A DNA stretch of 64,000 nt from CAIKMD01 sp963740675. Its GTDB lineage: Bacteria > Pseudomonadota > Alphaproteobacteria > ATCC43930 > CGMCC-115725. Below are positions 6,583 through 15,281 of the stretch, one piece after another (within the stretch, counting starts at the first letter, position 1; each line of letters starts with the position of its first letter). The stretch covers positions 620,001 through 684,000 of the forward strand of contig CAVUFS010000001.1 of the NCBI GenBank assembly GCA_963740675.1, written 5' to 3'. A program made the translations under genes and the position numbers. A model generated the notes under the pieces. The model ran no database searches. It was not told the origin of the DNA and saw only the letters and a program-made list of their open reading frames with translations.

Positions 6583-8613
6583 GTGAGGAAGAGAGTCACA
6601 AGCTGGACGGATCCCTTGCCGGACAGCATGAGGCCGCGCATTGGCCTGAGCCTCGCCTATATCGCACTCTACGTCGTCTTGGACCGCATTAGCTTTATCG
6701 AGGCACTGCATGGCGTCGATATCACGCCGTGGAATCCGCCGGCTGGGCTGACGGTCGCATTGTTGCTTGTCGGTGGGCCGGCCTATATCCCGGTAATCGC
6801 GATCGCAGCGCTCTGTTCCAGCCAAATCTTGCCGCTGACTCCGATCTCGCCGGCTTGGGGCCTTGCGACAGCGCTCGTGATTGCGGGCGGCTACGCAGCG
6901 ACCGCGACACTGCTGCGGCAGGTGTTCGGTCTCGATCTTGGCCTCAAGCGCGGACGCGACCTGCCGCTGATGATCGGCGCCGCAGTCATTGGTGCCGGCG
7001 CCGTCGCTCTCGCCGTCGTGACGACCTACGCCGCCGCGAGCATCTTGCCCTGGCTCGATCTACGCCAAGCGGTCGTCCAGTACTGGATCGGCGACGCGAT
7101 CGGCATCGTCGTCTTCACGCCGGCCTTCTTGTTGCTCTGGGATTATTTGGCGCACAGGTCGGCGCGGCTATCGCTACCGCACTGGGCCGCAGTTGCCGAA
7201 GGCGCGGTGCAGTGCGCCAGCATTATCTGCGCGCTGATCGTGATCTTCGGCTTCGGCAATCATCGCTACTCCTTCGAGCTTTTCTATCTCTTGTTCCTGC
7301 CGCTGGTGTGGATCGCGATGCGGCGCGGACTGCCCGGCGCGACCGTCGCCGTCTTCGTCATTCAGGGCGGGCTGATCGTCAGCCTCGAATTCGTTTCCAG
7401 CTCGGTTGATACCGTCCGTGCCTTCCAGCTTCTGATGTTCGCTCTCGCGACCACGGGGCTGATGCTCGGCGCGATCGTCAGCGAGCGTCACCGTGTCGCG
7501 TTGGCGCTCGCGGAAAGCCAGGGAAGGCTGAGCGCGATTTTCAACGCGGCGCGCGACGGCGTGCTGACCATCAACACGCGCGGCGTGATCGAATCCGCCA
7601 ATCCGGCGGTTGAAGAGCTGTTCGGTTGTTCGACACGGCTGTTGCTGGGAACGGATGTCCGTAACCTCGTTGTGTCTGGGGATCTACTGGACGTGCTTGC
7701 GGCAAATGCTGCGGCGACGCGGCCACAACCTCTGCGTCTGGAGATCGAGGGGCGTCGCGAGGATGGCTCGATCTTCCCGATCGAGGTGACTGGTGGCCGT
7801 TTCGGATCGCCCGGCGACGAACGCTATACGCTGGTGATCCGGGACATCACCCTGCGCTATCAAGAGGAAGCGCGTGCCCAGCAGCACCAGTCGGAAGTGG
7901 CCCAGGTGTCGCGGCTGGCGACAGCGGACGAAATGGCGTCCGCGCTCGCGCATGAGATCAATCAGCCGTTGATGGCGATCACGACCTATGCGCGCGGCTG
8001 CCTGCGTCTCCTGAAGCATGCCACTTTCGATCTCGACATCGTCAGGGAAGGCGTCGAGCAAGTCGTCATGCAGGCCGAGCGCGCCGGCGACATCATCGGG
8101 CGGTTGCGCGATTTCGTACGCACGGGCAGCGGCCGGCGCGAGGTCGTCGATGTCAAAGCGCTGATCGAGACGACGCTTTCCCTCGCGAAAATCGAGATAA
8201 CGCAGAATGCCATCGAGGTTCAGCTCCGCCTGGCAGCGACTCTGCCGCCGGTCGCCGTCGATCGGGTCCAGATCGAGCAGGTGCTGATCAACCTCTTGCG
8301 CAATGCCATCGACGCGCTGTTATCGAGCGACGTCAGCCGGCGGGCGATCGTCGTGGGGGCGGAGATCGCGAACACGGCCGTCGAGATCACACTGTCGGAC
8401 AGTGGCCCCGGCATCGCCGATGAGGTTCGGAGCCGGATATTCGAGCCGTTCGTAACAACCAAAGCCGACGGGATGGGTATGGGTCTCGCGATCAGCCGCT
8501 CGATCGTCGAGGCGCAGGGCGGGCATTTGCGCCTGGTCGCCACGGGCGAGGGCGGCACCCGTTTCGCTTTCGATCTGCCGATCGCGGAAAAAGCCTTTGC
8601 CTCCCTTGGATAG
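6583..8613 (+). CDS. MASE1-PAS sensor histidine kinase (FixL-like)
   Basis: A 676-residue membrane sensor kinase. Residues 15-300 hold about eight hydrophobic segments of the MASE1 type. Residues about 315-430 form a PAS domain (GRLSAIFNAARDGVLTINTRGVIESANPAVEELFG). The HisKA phospho-acceptor is the His in ALAHEINQPLMAI. The HATPase has an N box (NLLRNAIDAL), G1 (DSGPGIAD) and G2 (GMGMGLAISRSI). The architecture is FixL-like, but oxygen sensing is not shown because the haem PAS histidine is not evident. It overlaps the response regulator by 17 bases. The GTG at 6583 has AGGA only two bases away. An ATG at 6628 is possible. Confidence 0.9.
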   Translation: MRKRVTSWTDPLPDSMRPRIGLSLAYIALYVVLDRISFIEALHGVDITPWNPPAGLTVALLLVGGPAYIPVIAIAALCSSQILPLTPISPAWGLATALVIAGGYAATATLLRQVFGLDLGLKRGRDLPLMIGAAVIGAGAVALAVVTTYAAASILPWLDLRQAVVQYWIGDAIGIVVFTPAFLLLWDYLAHRSARLSLPHWAAVAEGAVQCASIICALIVIFGFGNHRYSFELFYLLFLPLVWIAMRRGLPGATVAVFVIQGGLIVSLEFVSSSVDTVRAFQLLMFALATTGLMLGAIVSERHRVALALAESQGRLSAIFNAARDGVLTINTRGVIESANPAVEELFGCSTRLLLGTDVRNLVVSGDLLDVLAANAAATRPQPLRLEIEGRREDGSIFPIEVTGGRFGSPGDERYTLVIRDITLRYQEEARAQQHQSEVAQVSRLATADEMASALAHEINQPLMAITTYARGCLRLLKHATFDLDIVREGVEQVVMQAERAGDIIGRLRDFVRTGSGRREVVDVKALIETTLSLAKIEITQNAIEVQLRLAATLPPVAVDRVQIEQVLINLLRNAIDALLSSDVSRRAIVVGAEIANTAVEITLSDSGPGIADEVRSRIFEPFVTTKADGMGMGLAISRSIVEAQGGHLRLVATGEGGTRFAFDLPIAEKAFASLG

Positions 8614-9217
8614 AACCGTTTTCGTCATCGACGATGACGAGGCCGTACGCAAGGGGCTCACATTTCTCTTGCGGGCGGCAGAGCATCGGGTCGAGACGTT
8701 CGGTTCCGCCATCGACTTCCTGAAATCGTATGACGGAGAGCGCGGCGGTTGCCTTGTTCTGGATATCAGGATGCCGGAGATGACCGGCCTCGATCTGCAG
8801 CATGAGATCAATGCCCGCGGGTGGCATATCCCGACCATCTTCATCACCGGCCATGGCACGGTGCCCATCGCCATCGCGGCGATGAAAGCGGGGGCTTTCG
8901 ATTTCATCGAGAAACCGCTCCGCGGCGACGCCCTGCTCGAGACACTGGAGCGGGCCTTCAACCAGGACGAGGCGCAGCGCCAGGAACGGCTCGAGCTCGC
9001 GAGTCTCAACGCGCGGGCGGCGGCGTTGACGGGGCGCGAGCGGGAAATCCTGAAACTCGTCGCGACCGGCGAATCCAACAAGGTTATCGCGCGACAGCTC
9101 GGGATCAGCTTCCGCACCGTCGAGCTGCACCGCTCGCATATCCTCGAAAAGATGGGCGCGCGCACCCTGGCAGAGTTGATCAGAATCGCCATTCTGCTGG
9201 ATCAGCAAAGAGCCTGA
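8597..9217 (+). CDS. response regulator, FixJ/NarL type
   Basis: A 206-residue two-component regulator. The receiver domain (1-120) has the acidic pair DDDE, phospho-acceptor Asp in CLVLDIRMPEMTGL, switch Thr in FITGHGTVPIAI and Lys in FIEKPL. A short linker leads to a LuxR-type HTH (LTGREREILKLVATGESNKVIARQLGIS, in parts) at about 140-195. Start is TTG, embedded in the 3' end of the kinase gene, which indicates translational coupling. Pairing with the adjacent MASE1 kinase is near certain. Targets are unknown. Confidence 0.92.
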   Translation: MPPLDRTVFVIDDDEAVRKGLTFLLRAAEHRVETFGSAIDFLKSYDGERGGCLVLDIRMPEMTGLDLQHEINARGWHIPTIFITGHGTVPIAIAAMKAGAFDFIEKPLRGDALLETLERAFNQDEAQRQERLELASLNARAAALTGREREILKLVATGESNKVIARQLGISFRTVELHRSHILEKMGARTLAELIRIAILLDQQRA

Positions 9218-9319
9218 GCACGCCATCCGTGCGTATTCCTCTCGCACCCTCTCGCGCGGCTGTCTGTAATGGATGCCGGCAGCAATGTGACAAGCGCGGA
9301 GCTGCGTATCGAGTAGGGA

Positions 9320-10039
9320 CTAGACCGAGTTTACCGCGGCTTTTTTGCGCGAAGCCACAATGGCAGGCCGCCCCGTCCAGCCCGGGAATGCAGGGGGATA
9401 GCGGACGACCTCCACCTGCTCGAAATAGCGCTCGAACTGCTCGACCATAAATTCGATGTTCGGCGCAAGCATGTGCGAATGAACTTTCCGCCCATCGTCC
9501 TCGATGTAGCTCCACATGATACCCGTGATCATCACCTTGCCAGCGTTTTGCGTGGGTGCCTGGAAAGGGAGATTGACCCCGGTGATGAGTTGCGGGTCGG
9601 CGAGGGGCATGAAGCAGCTTCCCGACGGCGCCGTCCAAGCCCACATGTTTTCGATCAGGGCGAGCATGTCGCGTATCGTGTCGACGAGCCCGTATGCATA
9701 CCACATGCAGGAGACCAGTCCCCACCGCCCGTGCCATTCGGGAAGCGGGGCACGAAAATCGTGCAATCGCAGCGGCACGCTGTCATTGCCTTGCTTCGCT
9801 AAATTGAGCATCGCGGGGGAAATATCGATGCCGCCGCGATCGATCTGAGGAAAGTGACGTAGGAAGAAGCCGGTGCCGCATGCGACGTCGAGCCATCTCG
9901 TGCCCGGAACGAGGAGTTGCTTGAGCAGCGCCAGCTCCGCTTCCGTATCCGGCCGAACGAGCGGCGCGAGCAGAAACTCGCGCTCGTACGCAGCCGCATA
10001 TTCTTCATCGTAAAGCTGCACGATCTCGTCAGGGCGCAT
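9320..10039 (-). CDS. class I SAM-dependent methyltransferase
   Basis: A 239-residue Rossmann-fold methyltransferase. Motif I is LDVACGTGFFLRHF at about residues 49-62 and motif II is GGIDISPAML. Residues 130-235 are less conserved and give the substrate pocket. It belongs to the Methyltransf_25/11 group, so small-molecule methylation is likely. It is last in a minus-strand run with a UbiA-like prenyltransferase, a nucleotide-sugar transferase and a sulfotransferase, which suggests tailoring of a prenylated or glycosylated product. Confidence 0.87.
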   Translation of the reverse strand: MRPDEIVQLYDEEYAAAYEREFLLAPLVRPDTEAELALLKQLLVPGTRWLDVACGTGFFLRHFPQIDRGGIDISPAMLNLAKQGNDSVPLRLHDFRAPLPEWHGRWGLVSCMWYAYGLVDTIRDMLALIENMWAWTAPSGSCFMPLADPQLITGVNLPFQAPTQNAGKVMITGIMWSYIEDDGRKVHSHMLAPNIEFMVEQFERYFEQVEVVRYPPAFPGWTGRPAIVASRKKAAVNSV

Positions 10040-10078
10040 CCTGCACTCTCGATTTCTGGCGATTACACGGCATCGGCG

Positions 10079-11149
10079 TCAACGCAGCCGCTGCATCACG
10101 CGATTGGGTAGGTCGGCAGCCCGGAAGACCGCCTTTAGCTCCCTCCATTGCGCGGCGATGATCGGATAAGACAGAACGAAATGCACGACGGGCATCCACA
10201 GCCTAACCGGCTCGTCGATGGCCAACTGCACAACAGCCGCTAGCGGCAGCCAAACAGTATAAAAAACTCGTTGGTAAAAGGAACGCTGCGGCGGACGGTC
10301 CATGATTCGGCGGTCAGCGCAAACTGGAAGCGCAACCGGTATTTCGCGATCTCCACCGCGCAATAGATCGCAAACGCGACGGCCACGGCCGGGGCGTGTG
10401 CCAGGTAGCGACAGCGAGGAGGGCGCTGATCGGTAGCTCTACACCGAGATTGTAGATGGCCATGAACCGCGACATGCGCTCGGGGTGAGCGCTCGCGGTC
10501 GCGAAAGTCACCGTGCCGGAGCGAATATCGTTCGCGCGATCGAGCATCTGATGATGAAGAATGCCCTTCAACCCAAGCGCGGTGCTCCAGGCGACAACGA
10601 CAATCGGAAAGAGCCAGCCCAACGGCGATTGCTCCGTCCCGAATAGAGACAGCATCACGAGCGTCGGCGTGACATGAGAGCCGAGCGCATCGCACGCCAG
10701 GCCCGCAATGCCCGCTCTTTCAGGCGAAGGCCCGGCACGGAATAGACGGTCGGCCAGGTGAAGTTGAGCACCAACAGCAGCAGCGTGGATGTCGGATAAT
10801 GAACGACCGATGTAGGCGCCAGTCCGATCAGGACGAGCGCCGCGCAGAGCAACAGCCGGCGAGGCCAGGTGATATCGGCCATCTTGTTGCGCTTCCCTGC
10901 GAGCAAATCCTGCTCGACATCGAAGCTGTCGTTGATGACATGACCATACGCAGCGACACACGATATCGAGAAAAGATAACAGCCCAGTAGAAAAACGGCG
11001 CGAAGCGACCGATCGTCGGTCTCGATCATCGAAAGGTATCCGACCGCGAGCAGCGGCGGAATCTTGGAACACCACCAATTTTCGGATCGCGCGGCCTGAA
11101 AAATGCGGACGAGGTTCATGATCGCGCGCCGCGCGCCTGCTCGCGACAT
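10079..11149 (-). pseudogene. UbiA-family prenyltransferase, broken by three frameshifts
   Basis: Four stretches in successive frames rebuild one UbiA-type membrane prenyltransferase of about 350 residues. The first (11149 to about 10710) carries the Mg-pyrophosphate motif in NDSFDVEQDLLAGKRNK. The frame then changes near 10710 (LKER-AGIAG), near 10400 (before AVAVAFAIYCAVEI) and at the A6 run 10261-10266 (TNEFF-YTVWLPL). Each step equals one lost base, so the last frame is the first again. Hydrophobic segments continue through all four pieces, with no other stops. It could be recent decay or assembly error. Neighbours suggest a role in a lipid-linked or quinone-like product. Confidence 0.75.
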
Positions 11150-11165
11150 GGCGCGGCGCGCCGTT

Positions 11166-11948
11166 TCAGGGCAATAGCCATGTGCCCGTCTGCTTCATGA
11201 GGGCTCGCTTATTCTCCACGCTCTTCGTCCAATTGGCGTGAAAGGTGAAGGGGGCCAACGCGCCTTGCAGCGTCGCGGCAGGAGCCGGCTCCGACAGCAG
11301 GCTCTTATAACTAAGGCCGTTGAGGAAGAGCGCTTCCGGCAACGGATAGATGTGCGAGATCCAGCCCAGGTCTTGTGCGATCAGCTCATCGCATGTGATC
11401 TGCTCGTCGATCGGCGCGCTTCCGGGGGGCCGATTATCGTATTCCGCCAGCATCAGATCGAAAAGTCGCTGCGATGTCTCGCCGGCGTTCACCGACACAA
11501 GGCCCCAACAGAAGACGGGTGGAAAACGCCGAACGGCCTCGGTCTGGAAGGCCAGTGGATACTGGCGCGCAACAGCCTGAAGATACCATAGCGGATCGCC
11601 AAGCCAGCCGATGTCGACATCGGCGTAGACAACATGTCGATACTGTGCCGACAGCCATTTCAGATAACGAACTTTTGCCCAGTTGATGGCGACGAAAGCC
11701 GGCGTTCCGTATTCGACATAGGTGTCGGACGTGAAATCCGGCGATGGCGCACAAAATTCTGTGAACGAAATGCTGTACGCTCCGGCGGCTTGCACGATCG
11801 GATCGATCACGCTGGCGGCGCTGTCAGGTCGCGCGACGAGGATGATCTGAGGATCGATGCCCACGCGCGTAATCCCTAGCAGTGCATTTTGCAGAAAGTC
11901 CGCGAGGGCCGGCGTGGCCATCAACGCTACGATCGTATGCTCGTTCAT
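11166..11948 (-). CDS. nucleotide-diphospho-sugar transferase-like protein
   Basis: A 260-residue GT-A fold protein of the nucleotid_trans (PF03407-like) type. The DxD motif is in YADVDIGWLGDP, preceded by the conserved helix KVRYLKWLSAQY and followed by FCWGLVSVNAG, which resembles the acceptor loop. The start is ATG at 11948, overlapping the stop of the sulfotransferase (ATGA), so the two are translationally coupled. The longer frame to 11996 reads through the sulfotransferase end and is not used. It probably adds a sugar to the same product that the sulfotransferase modifies. Confidence 0.78.
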   Translation of the reverse strand: MNEHTIVALMATPALADFLQNALLGITRVGIDPQIILVARPDSAASVIDPIVQAAGAYSISFTEFCAPSPDFTSDTYVEYGTPAFVAINWAKVRYLKWLSAQYRHVVYADVDIGWLGDPLWYLQAVARQYPLAFQTEAVRRFPPVFCWGLVSVNAGETSQRLFDLMLAEYDNRPPGSAPIDEQITCDELIAQDLGWISHIYPLPEALFLNGLSYKSLLSEPAPAATLQGALAPFTFHANWTKSVENKRALMKQTGTWLLP

Positions 11949-13120
11949 GTCTGTTCGTCGCCAGGAGCGTTCTCTACCGGCACTCTCGCCGCACACAATG
12001 TCATAGATTCGATGCCGAGCCCGAGTTGACGCGTGTCGGGGCTAAGCCCGAGCTCGGCCGGAGATCGCGGCTCCGAAATGTCGAATTCCAGCGTGACGAT
12101 CCCCGAAGGCGCGACAGCTTCTGGTGGCAAGTCCAGCTTCTGCAGGCCGCGCCAGTTCTCCACGCGACAGGTCCAGGATGAAATCAGCTTTCCGCGGGCG
12201 CGGCAGCTCACATCAATGCTGCGTTGTCCTTCGATGAACGAGCGATAATGGAGCTCGATCTGGAGGGGCACGGCACAGCGCTGGCCAATCGCAAAATGCA
12301 GCGATGCGTGCTTGTGGATCGACCACGTGCCCCATTCTTCGGGCTCTCCCCAACCCTCGCCGAGCATTGCGCGACCGCGACTGCCGCTTCCAAAGTTCAC
12401 GGCAACGTCATGTTCAAACGGCCCGCCAACAAGCTCTTCCGGGCCGGGTTCCCCGTCGCGGTACCCGAAGTCGCGCATGGTATCGCCATGGCGCTGCCAG
12501 AACACTCGATGGAGCTCGAGCGTCATATCGTCGCGCCAGCCGCCGGTGCGCCCCCTTGGAAAGAAATGCGGGCTGAGCTTCTGCAAATCGCCAAATGTCG
12601 GAATGCTGTTCCCGGTTTCCTGCGGCGCAAAACCCAGCGCGTGCAGGCTCCGCCGTACTTCTTCGACAGGCCGCGCAATCAGATCGTCGAAACGGACCAA
12701 GACGGTGGGAGCCTGCCGGCTCATCCAGGTCCGCACGTGCCCGCTCCAGCCGCCATAGGAATCGGGTGACTCGATAAGACGGCGCAGCAGGGCGTGATAG
12801 TTTCTCTCGGCTCCGGAATGCCCCGAATGCAGAGCAAATCGTGCGTAGGATACGACGGAGTCACGTCCATCGCGGAGGATGTAGATTGCCGGATAGTCGT
12901 CTCGAGGCATCTCATGCGTCTTCACGACGTGATAGCGTGTGTCGCGATGCAGTTCCGATAGGGCTGTGTTCAGTTTGGCGTTGCCGATAATGTCCTCATA
13001 TTCGGGCCTCTCGGGATGCGGCTCGTGCAAGTCGTAGGACGAAATGTCATAGATGCGCTTCAACAGCACGCGAAAGAACGTGTTGCCCGAACGTGGATAA
13101 GAAGCAAGCCAAGCCAGCAT
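11945..13120 (-). CDS. sulfotransferase domain protein with C-terminal extension
   Basis: A 391-residue PAPS-dependent sulfotransferase. The 5'-phosphosulfate loop is YPRSGNTFFRVLL at residues 7-19 and the 3'-phosphate site is RDGRDSVVSYARFAL near 95. These two plus KTHEMPRDDYPAIYI give residues 1-240. The last 150 residues (from about EDVAVNFGSG) form a separate beta-rich domain that I do not recognise. That part is unusual for the family and may bind the glycan acceptor. There is no signal peptide, so it acts in the cytoplasm. It is divergent from the GT2 gene at 13142 across only 21 bases. Confidence 0.85.
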   Translation of the reverse strand: MLAWLASYPRSGNTFFRVLLKRIYDISSYDLHEPHPERPEYEDIIGNAKLNTALSELHRDTRYHVVKTHEMPRDDYPAIYILRDGRDSVVSYARFALHSGHSGAERNYHALLRRLIESPDSYGGWSGHVRTWMSRQAPTVLVRFDDLIARPVEEVRRSLHALGFAPQETGNSIPTFGDLQKLSPHFFPRGRTGGWRDDMTLELHRVFWQRHGDTMRDFGYRDGEPGPEELVGGPFEHDVAVNFGSGSRGRAMLGEGWGEPEEWGTWSIHKHASLHFAIGQRCAVPLQIELHYRSFIEGQRSIDVSCRARGKLISSWTCRVENWRGLQKLDLPPEAVAPSGIVTLEFDISEPRSPAELGLSPDTRQLGLGIESMTLCAARVPVENAPGDEQT

Positions 13121-13141
13121 GATTTAGGTTGAACCGGATCG

Positions 13142-14116
13142 TTGAATATATCCTATCGCCCGGATAGGATGAAGCGGTCGGGGCAAGCAGATATTAGTGG
13201 TGAAATCCGAACGATGCGCGAGGATCGATCTCGTCCGCGCCCGCGCTGGTTGCGCCCGCCACTCTGGGTCTATGAGCAATACGTACCTCGACCGGTGCGC
13301 GCCGATCACAAGCGCGTTGCTCCAGCGGCGGTATCCGAGGCGCTGCCGACCATCGCTATTGTGACGCCGACGCTCAATCGTCGAAAGTACCTGCAAGCGA
13401 CCATCGACAGCGTTCTCAGCCAGAACTATCCGCACCTCGACTATCACATTCAGGACGGCGGCTCGACCGATGGCACCCGCGAATTGCTTGCTTCCTACGG
13501 CACCGCTCTCTCGTGGCGCAGCGAAGTCGACAATGGCCAGGGACAGGCGATCAACCGTGCCCTCTCCGCATGCGACGCCGAGATCATGGCCTATCTCAAC
13601 AGCGACGACACATTGCTGCCGGGCACGCTCCTTTATGTTGCGCGCTTGTTCCAAGCGTGTCCCGATGTCGATGTCATCTATGGCCAGCGCATTTTCGTTA
13701 ACGGCGCCGGGCGCGAGGTCGGGCGCGCGGTGCTGCCGCGGCATGACGCAAAGGCTATCTATTGGGCCGATTATATTCCGCAGGAAACGATGTTCTGGCG
13801 TCGCCGTGTCTGGACAGAAGCCGGACCCGTCGATGAGGAACTCTATTATGCGCTCGACTGGGACCTCATCATTCGCGCGCACGAGGCCGGATTTAAATTT
13901 CTGCGTGCGCCGCGGTTTCTCGCCTGTTTTCGGGTCCACGACGAGCAGAAGGTCGCGACGTTCCATCCGCGGGGGCGCGCCGAAATGCAGAGCGTGCGAC
14001 GCCGCTATCTTGGATTCGAACCGTCGCGTGGTCAGGTCGCCAGAAATCTGCTCCCTTACCTCGCACGCCAGTTTGCCGTTCACTGGCTGCACCGCGCAGG
14101 AATACTAAGCTACTGA
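13142..14116 (+). CDS. glycosyltransferase family 2
   Basis: A GT-A fold, family 2 glycosyltransferase. The NDP-sugar core is IAIVTPTLNRRKYLQATIDSVLSQ, then QDGGSTDGT and YLNSDD (the metal-binding DxD position). The catalytic-base region is WRRRVWTEAGPVDEELYYALDWDL. Three starts are possible: TTG 13142 (324 residues), ATG 13169 and ATG 13214. None has a strong ribosome-binding site. It pairs with a similar gene at 14177 and is divergent from the sulfotransferase. Both GT2 proteins lack membrane segments. Confidence 0.88.
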   Translation: MNISYRPDRMKRSGQADISGEIRTMREDRSRPRPRWLRPPLWVYEQYVPRPVRADHKRVAPAAVSEALPTIAIVTPTLNRRKYLQATIDSVLSQNYPHLDYHIQDGGSTDGTRELLASYGTALSWRSEVDNGQGQAINRALSACDAEIMAYLNSDDTLLPGTLLYVARLFQACPDVDVIYGQRIFVNGAGREVGRAVLPRHDAKAIYWADYIPQETMFWRRRVWTEAGPVDEELYYALDWDLIIRAHEAGFKFLRAPRFLACFRVHDEQKVATFHPRGRAEMQSVRRRYLGFEPSRGQVARNLLPYLARQFAVHWLHRAGILSY

Positions 14117-14176
14117 CGGCAATCGCGCTCCAAAATGGTTGCCGCGGCCGATACCGTCCGCAGCAGAGGCGGAAAG

Positions 14177-15205
14177 ATGCAAGAGACGATCGAGCAACAG
14201 GAAGAGTCAACCGCAGTCGCGGATGACGGCACGCAGGCCGCGCTCGCTGACATCACGCGTCGACTGAGACTAATCGAGCGCCGAGGCGATTCGATCGCCC
14301 AGATGGTGTCGGTCGCGCCTTACCTCCGTCTTCGCGGCAAAATTCGGCCGCGCTTATGGACTCCCGAGCAATACTATTCGCGGCGTCTTCGGGTGCCGTC
14401 GAGCTATGGTCTGGAGAAGGCCCCGACAGACGCGCCCTCAATCGCAATCGTCACGCCATCGTTAAATCAAGGTAGCTTGATTGGCGCAACGATCGATAGC
14501 GTGTTGCAGCAGAATTATCCGCGGCTCTCTTACCTCGTGCAGGATGGCGGCTCCCGCGACGACACCGACAAGGTACTCGACGCCTATGGCGACAGACTGT
14601 CATGGCGGTGCGAGAAGGACACCGGACAAGCCAATGCGATCAATCGCGGATTTCGCGCCATCGACGGCGACATCATGGGTTATCTCAACAGCGACGACCT
14701 GCTGTTGCCGGGCACGCTGGCCTACGTGGCGAAAGCTTTCCAGCAACATCCGGATGTCGATGTCGTCTACGGCCATCGGATCTTCATCGACATAGACGGG
14801 TTCGACATCGGTCGTTGCGTGCTGCCGCCGCATGACGCGAAGACCTTACAATGGGCCGACTACGTTCCCCAGGAGACATTGTTTTGGCGCCGGCGCGTGT
14901 GGGATGCCGTCGGCCCTTTCGATGAAACATTCCACTACGCGCTCGATTGGGACTTCATTCTTCGCGCACAGGAGGCGAGTTTCCGCTTCATGCGATTGCC
15001 TCGGTTCCTTGGCTGCTTCCGCGTCCATCTGAACCAGAAGACGATCGATCTCGCTGAGATCGGGGCGGCGGAGATGCGGCGCTTGCGCGTTCGCTATCTC
15101 GGCGAGGCCCCCGGCGCCTATGAAGTCAGGCAAGCCATCCATGGATATCTTCGCCGTCAGATGAGATATGACTGGATGTATAGGCTCCGCGTGCTGCAAT
15201 ATTGA
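14177..15205 (+). CDS. glycosyltransferase family 2 (paralogue)
   Basis: A 342-residue GT2 enzyme that aligns with the upstream gene over the whole catalytic part (IAIVTPSLNQGSLIGATIDSVLQQ, QDGGSRDDTD, YLNSDDLLLPGTL, ETLFWRRRVWDAVGPFDET). The N-terminal 60 residues are specific and start MQETIEQQEEST. The start is taken at 14177, behind AGAGGCGGAAAG. An upstream ATG at 14135 has no such site. The pair probably arose by tandem duplication and adds two sugars in sequence to one glycan. Confidence 0.88.
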   Translation: MQETIEQQEESTAVADDGTQAALADITRRLRLIERRGDSIAQMVSVAPYLRLRGKIRPRLWTPEQYYSRRLRVPSSYGLEKAPTDAPSIAIVTPSLNQGSLIGATIDSVLQQNYPRLSYLVQDGGSRDDTDKVLDAYGDRLSWRCEKDTGQANAINRGFRAIDGDIMGYLNSDDLLLPGTLAYVAKAFQQHPDVDVVYGHRIFIDIDGFDIGRCVLPPHDAKTLQWADYVPQETLFWRRRVWDAVGPFDETFHYALDWDFILRAQEASFRFMRLPRFLGCFRVHLNQKTIDLAEIGAAEMRRLRVRYLGEAPGAYEVRQAIHGYLRRQMRYDWMYRLRVLQY

Positions 15206-15281
15206 TGATCCCGCGTCGGAGGCGGTGCCAAAATCGCCAATGCGTTTGCTGGTCCGGAGTGTCCTCGCCCGACGAATGGCT

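Noticed and set aside
13124..14092. 322-residue minus-strand ORF
   Set aside because: Antisense shadow of the GT2 gene at 13142, which has all catalytic motifs.
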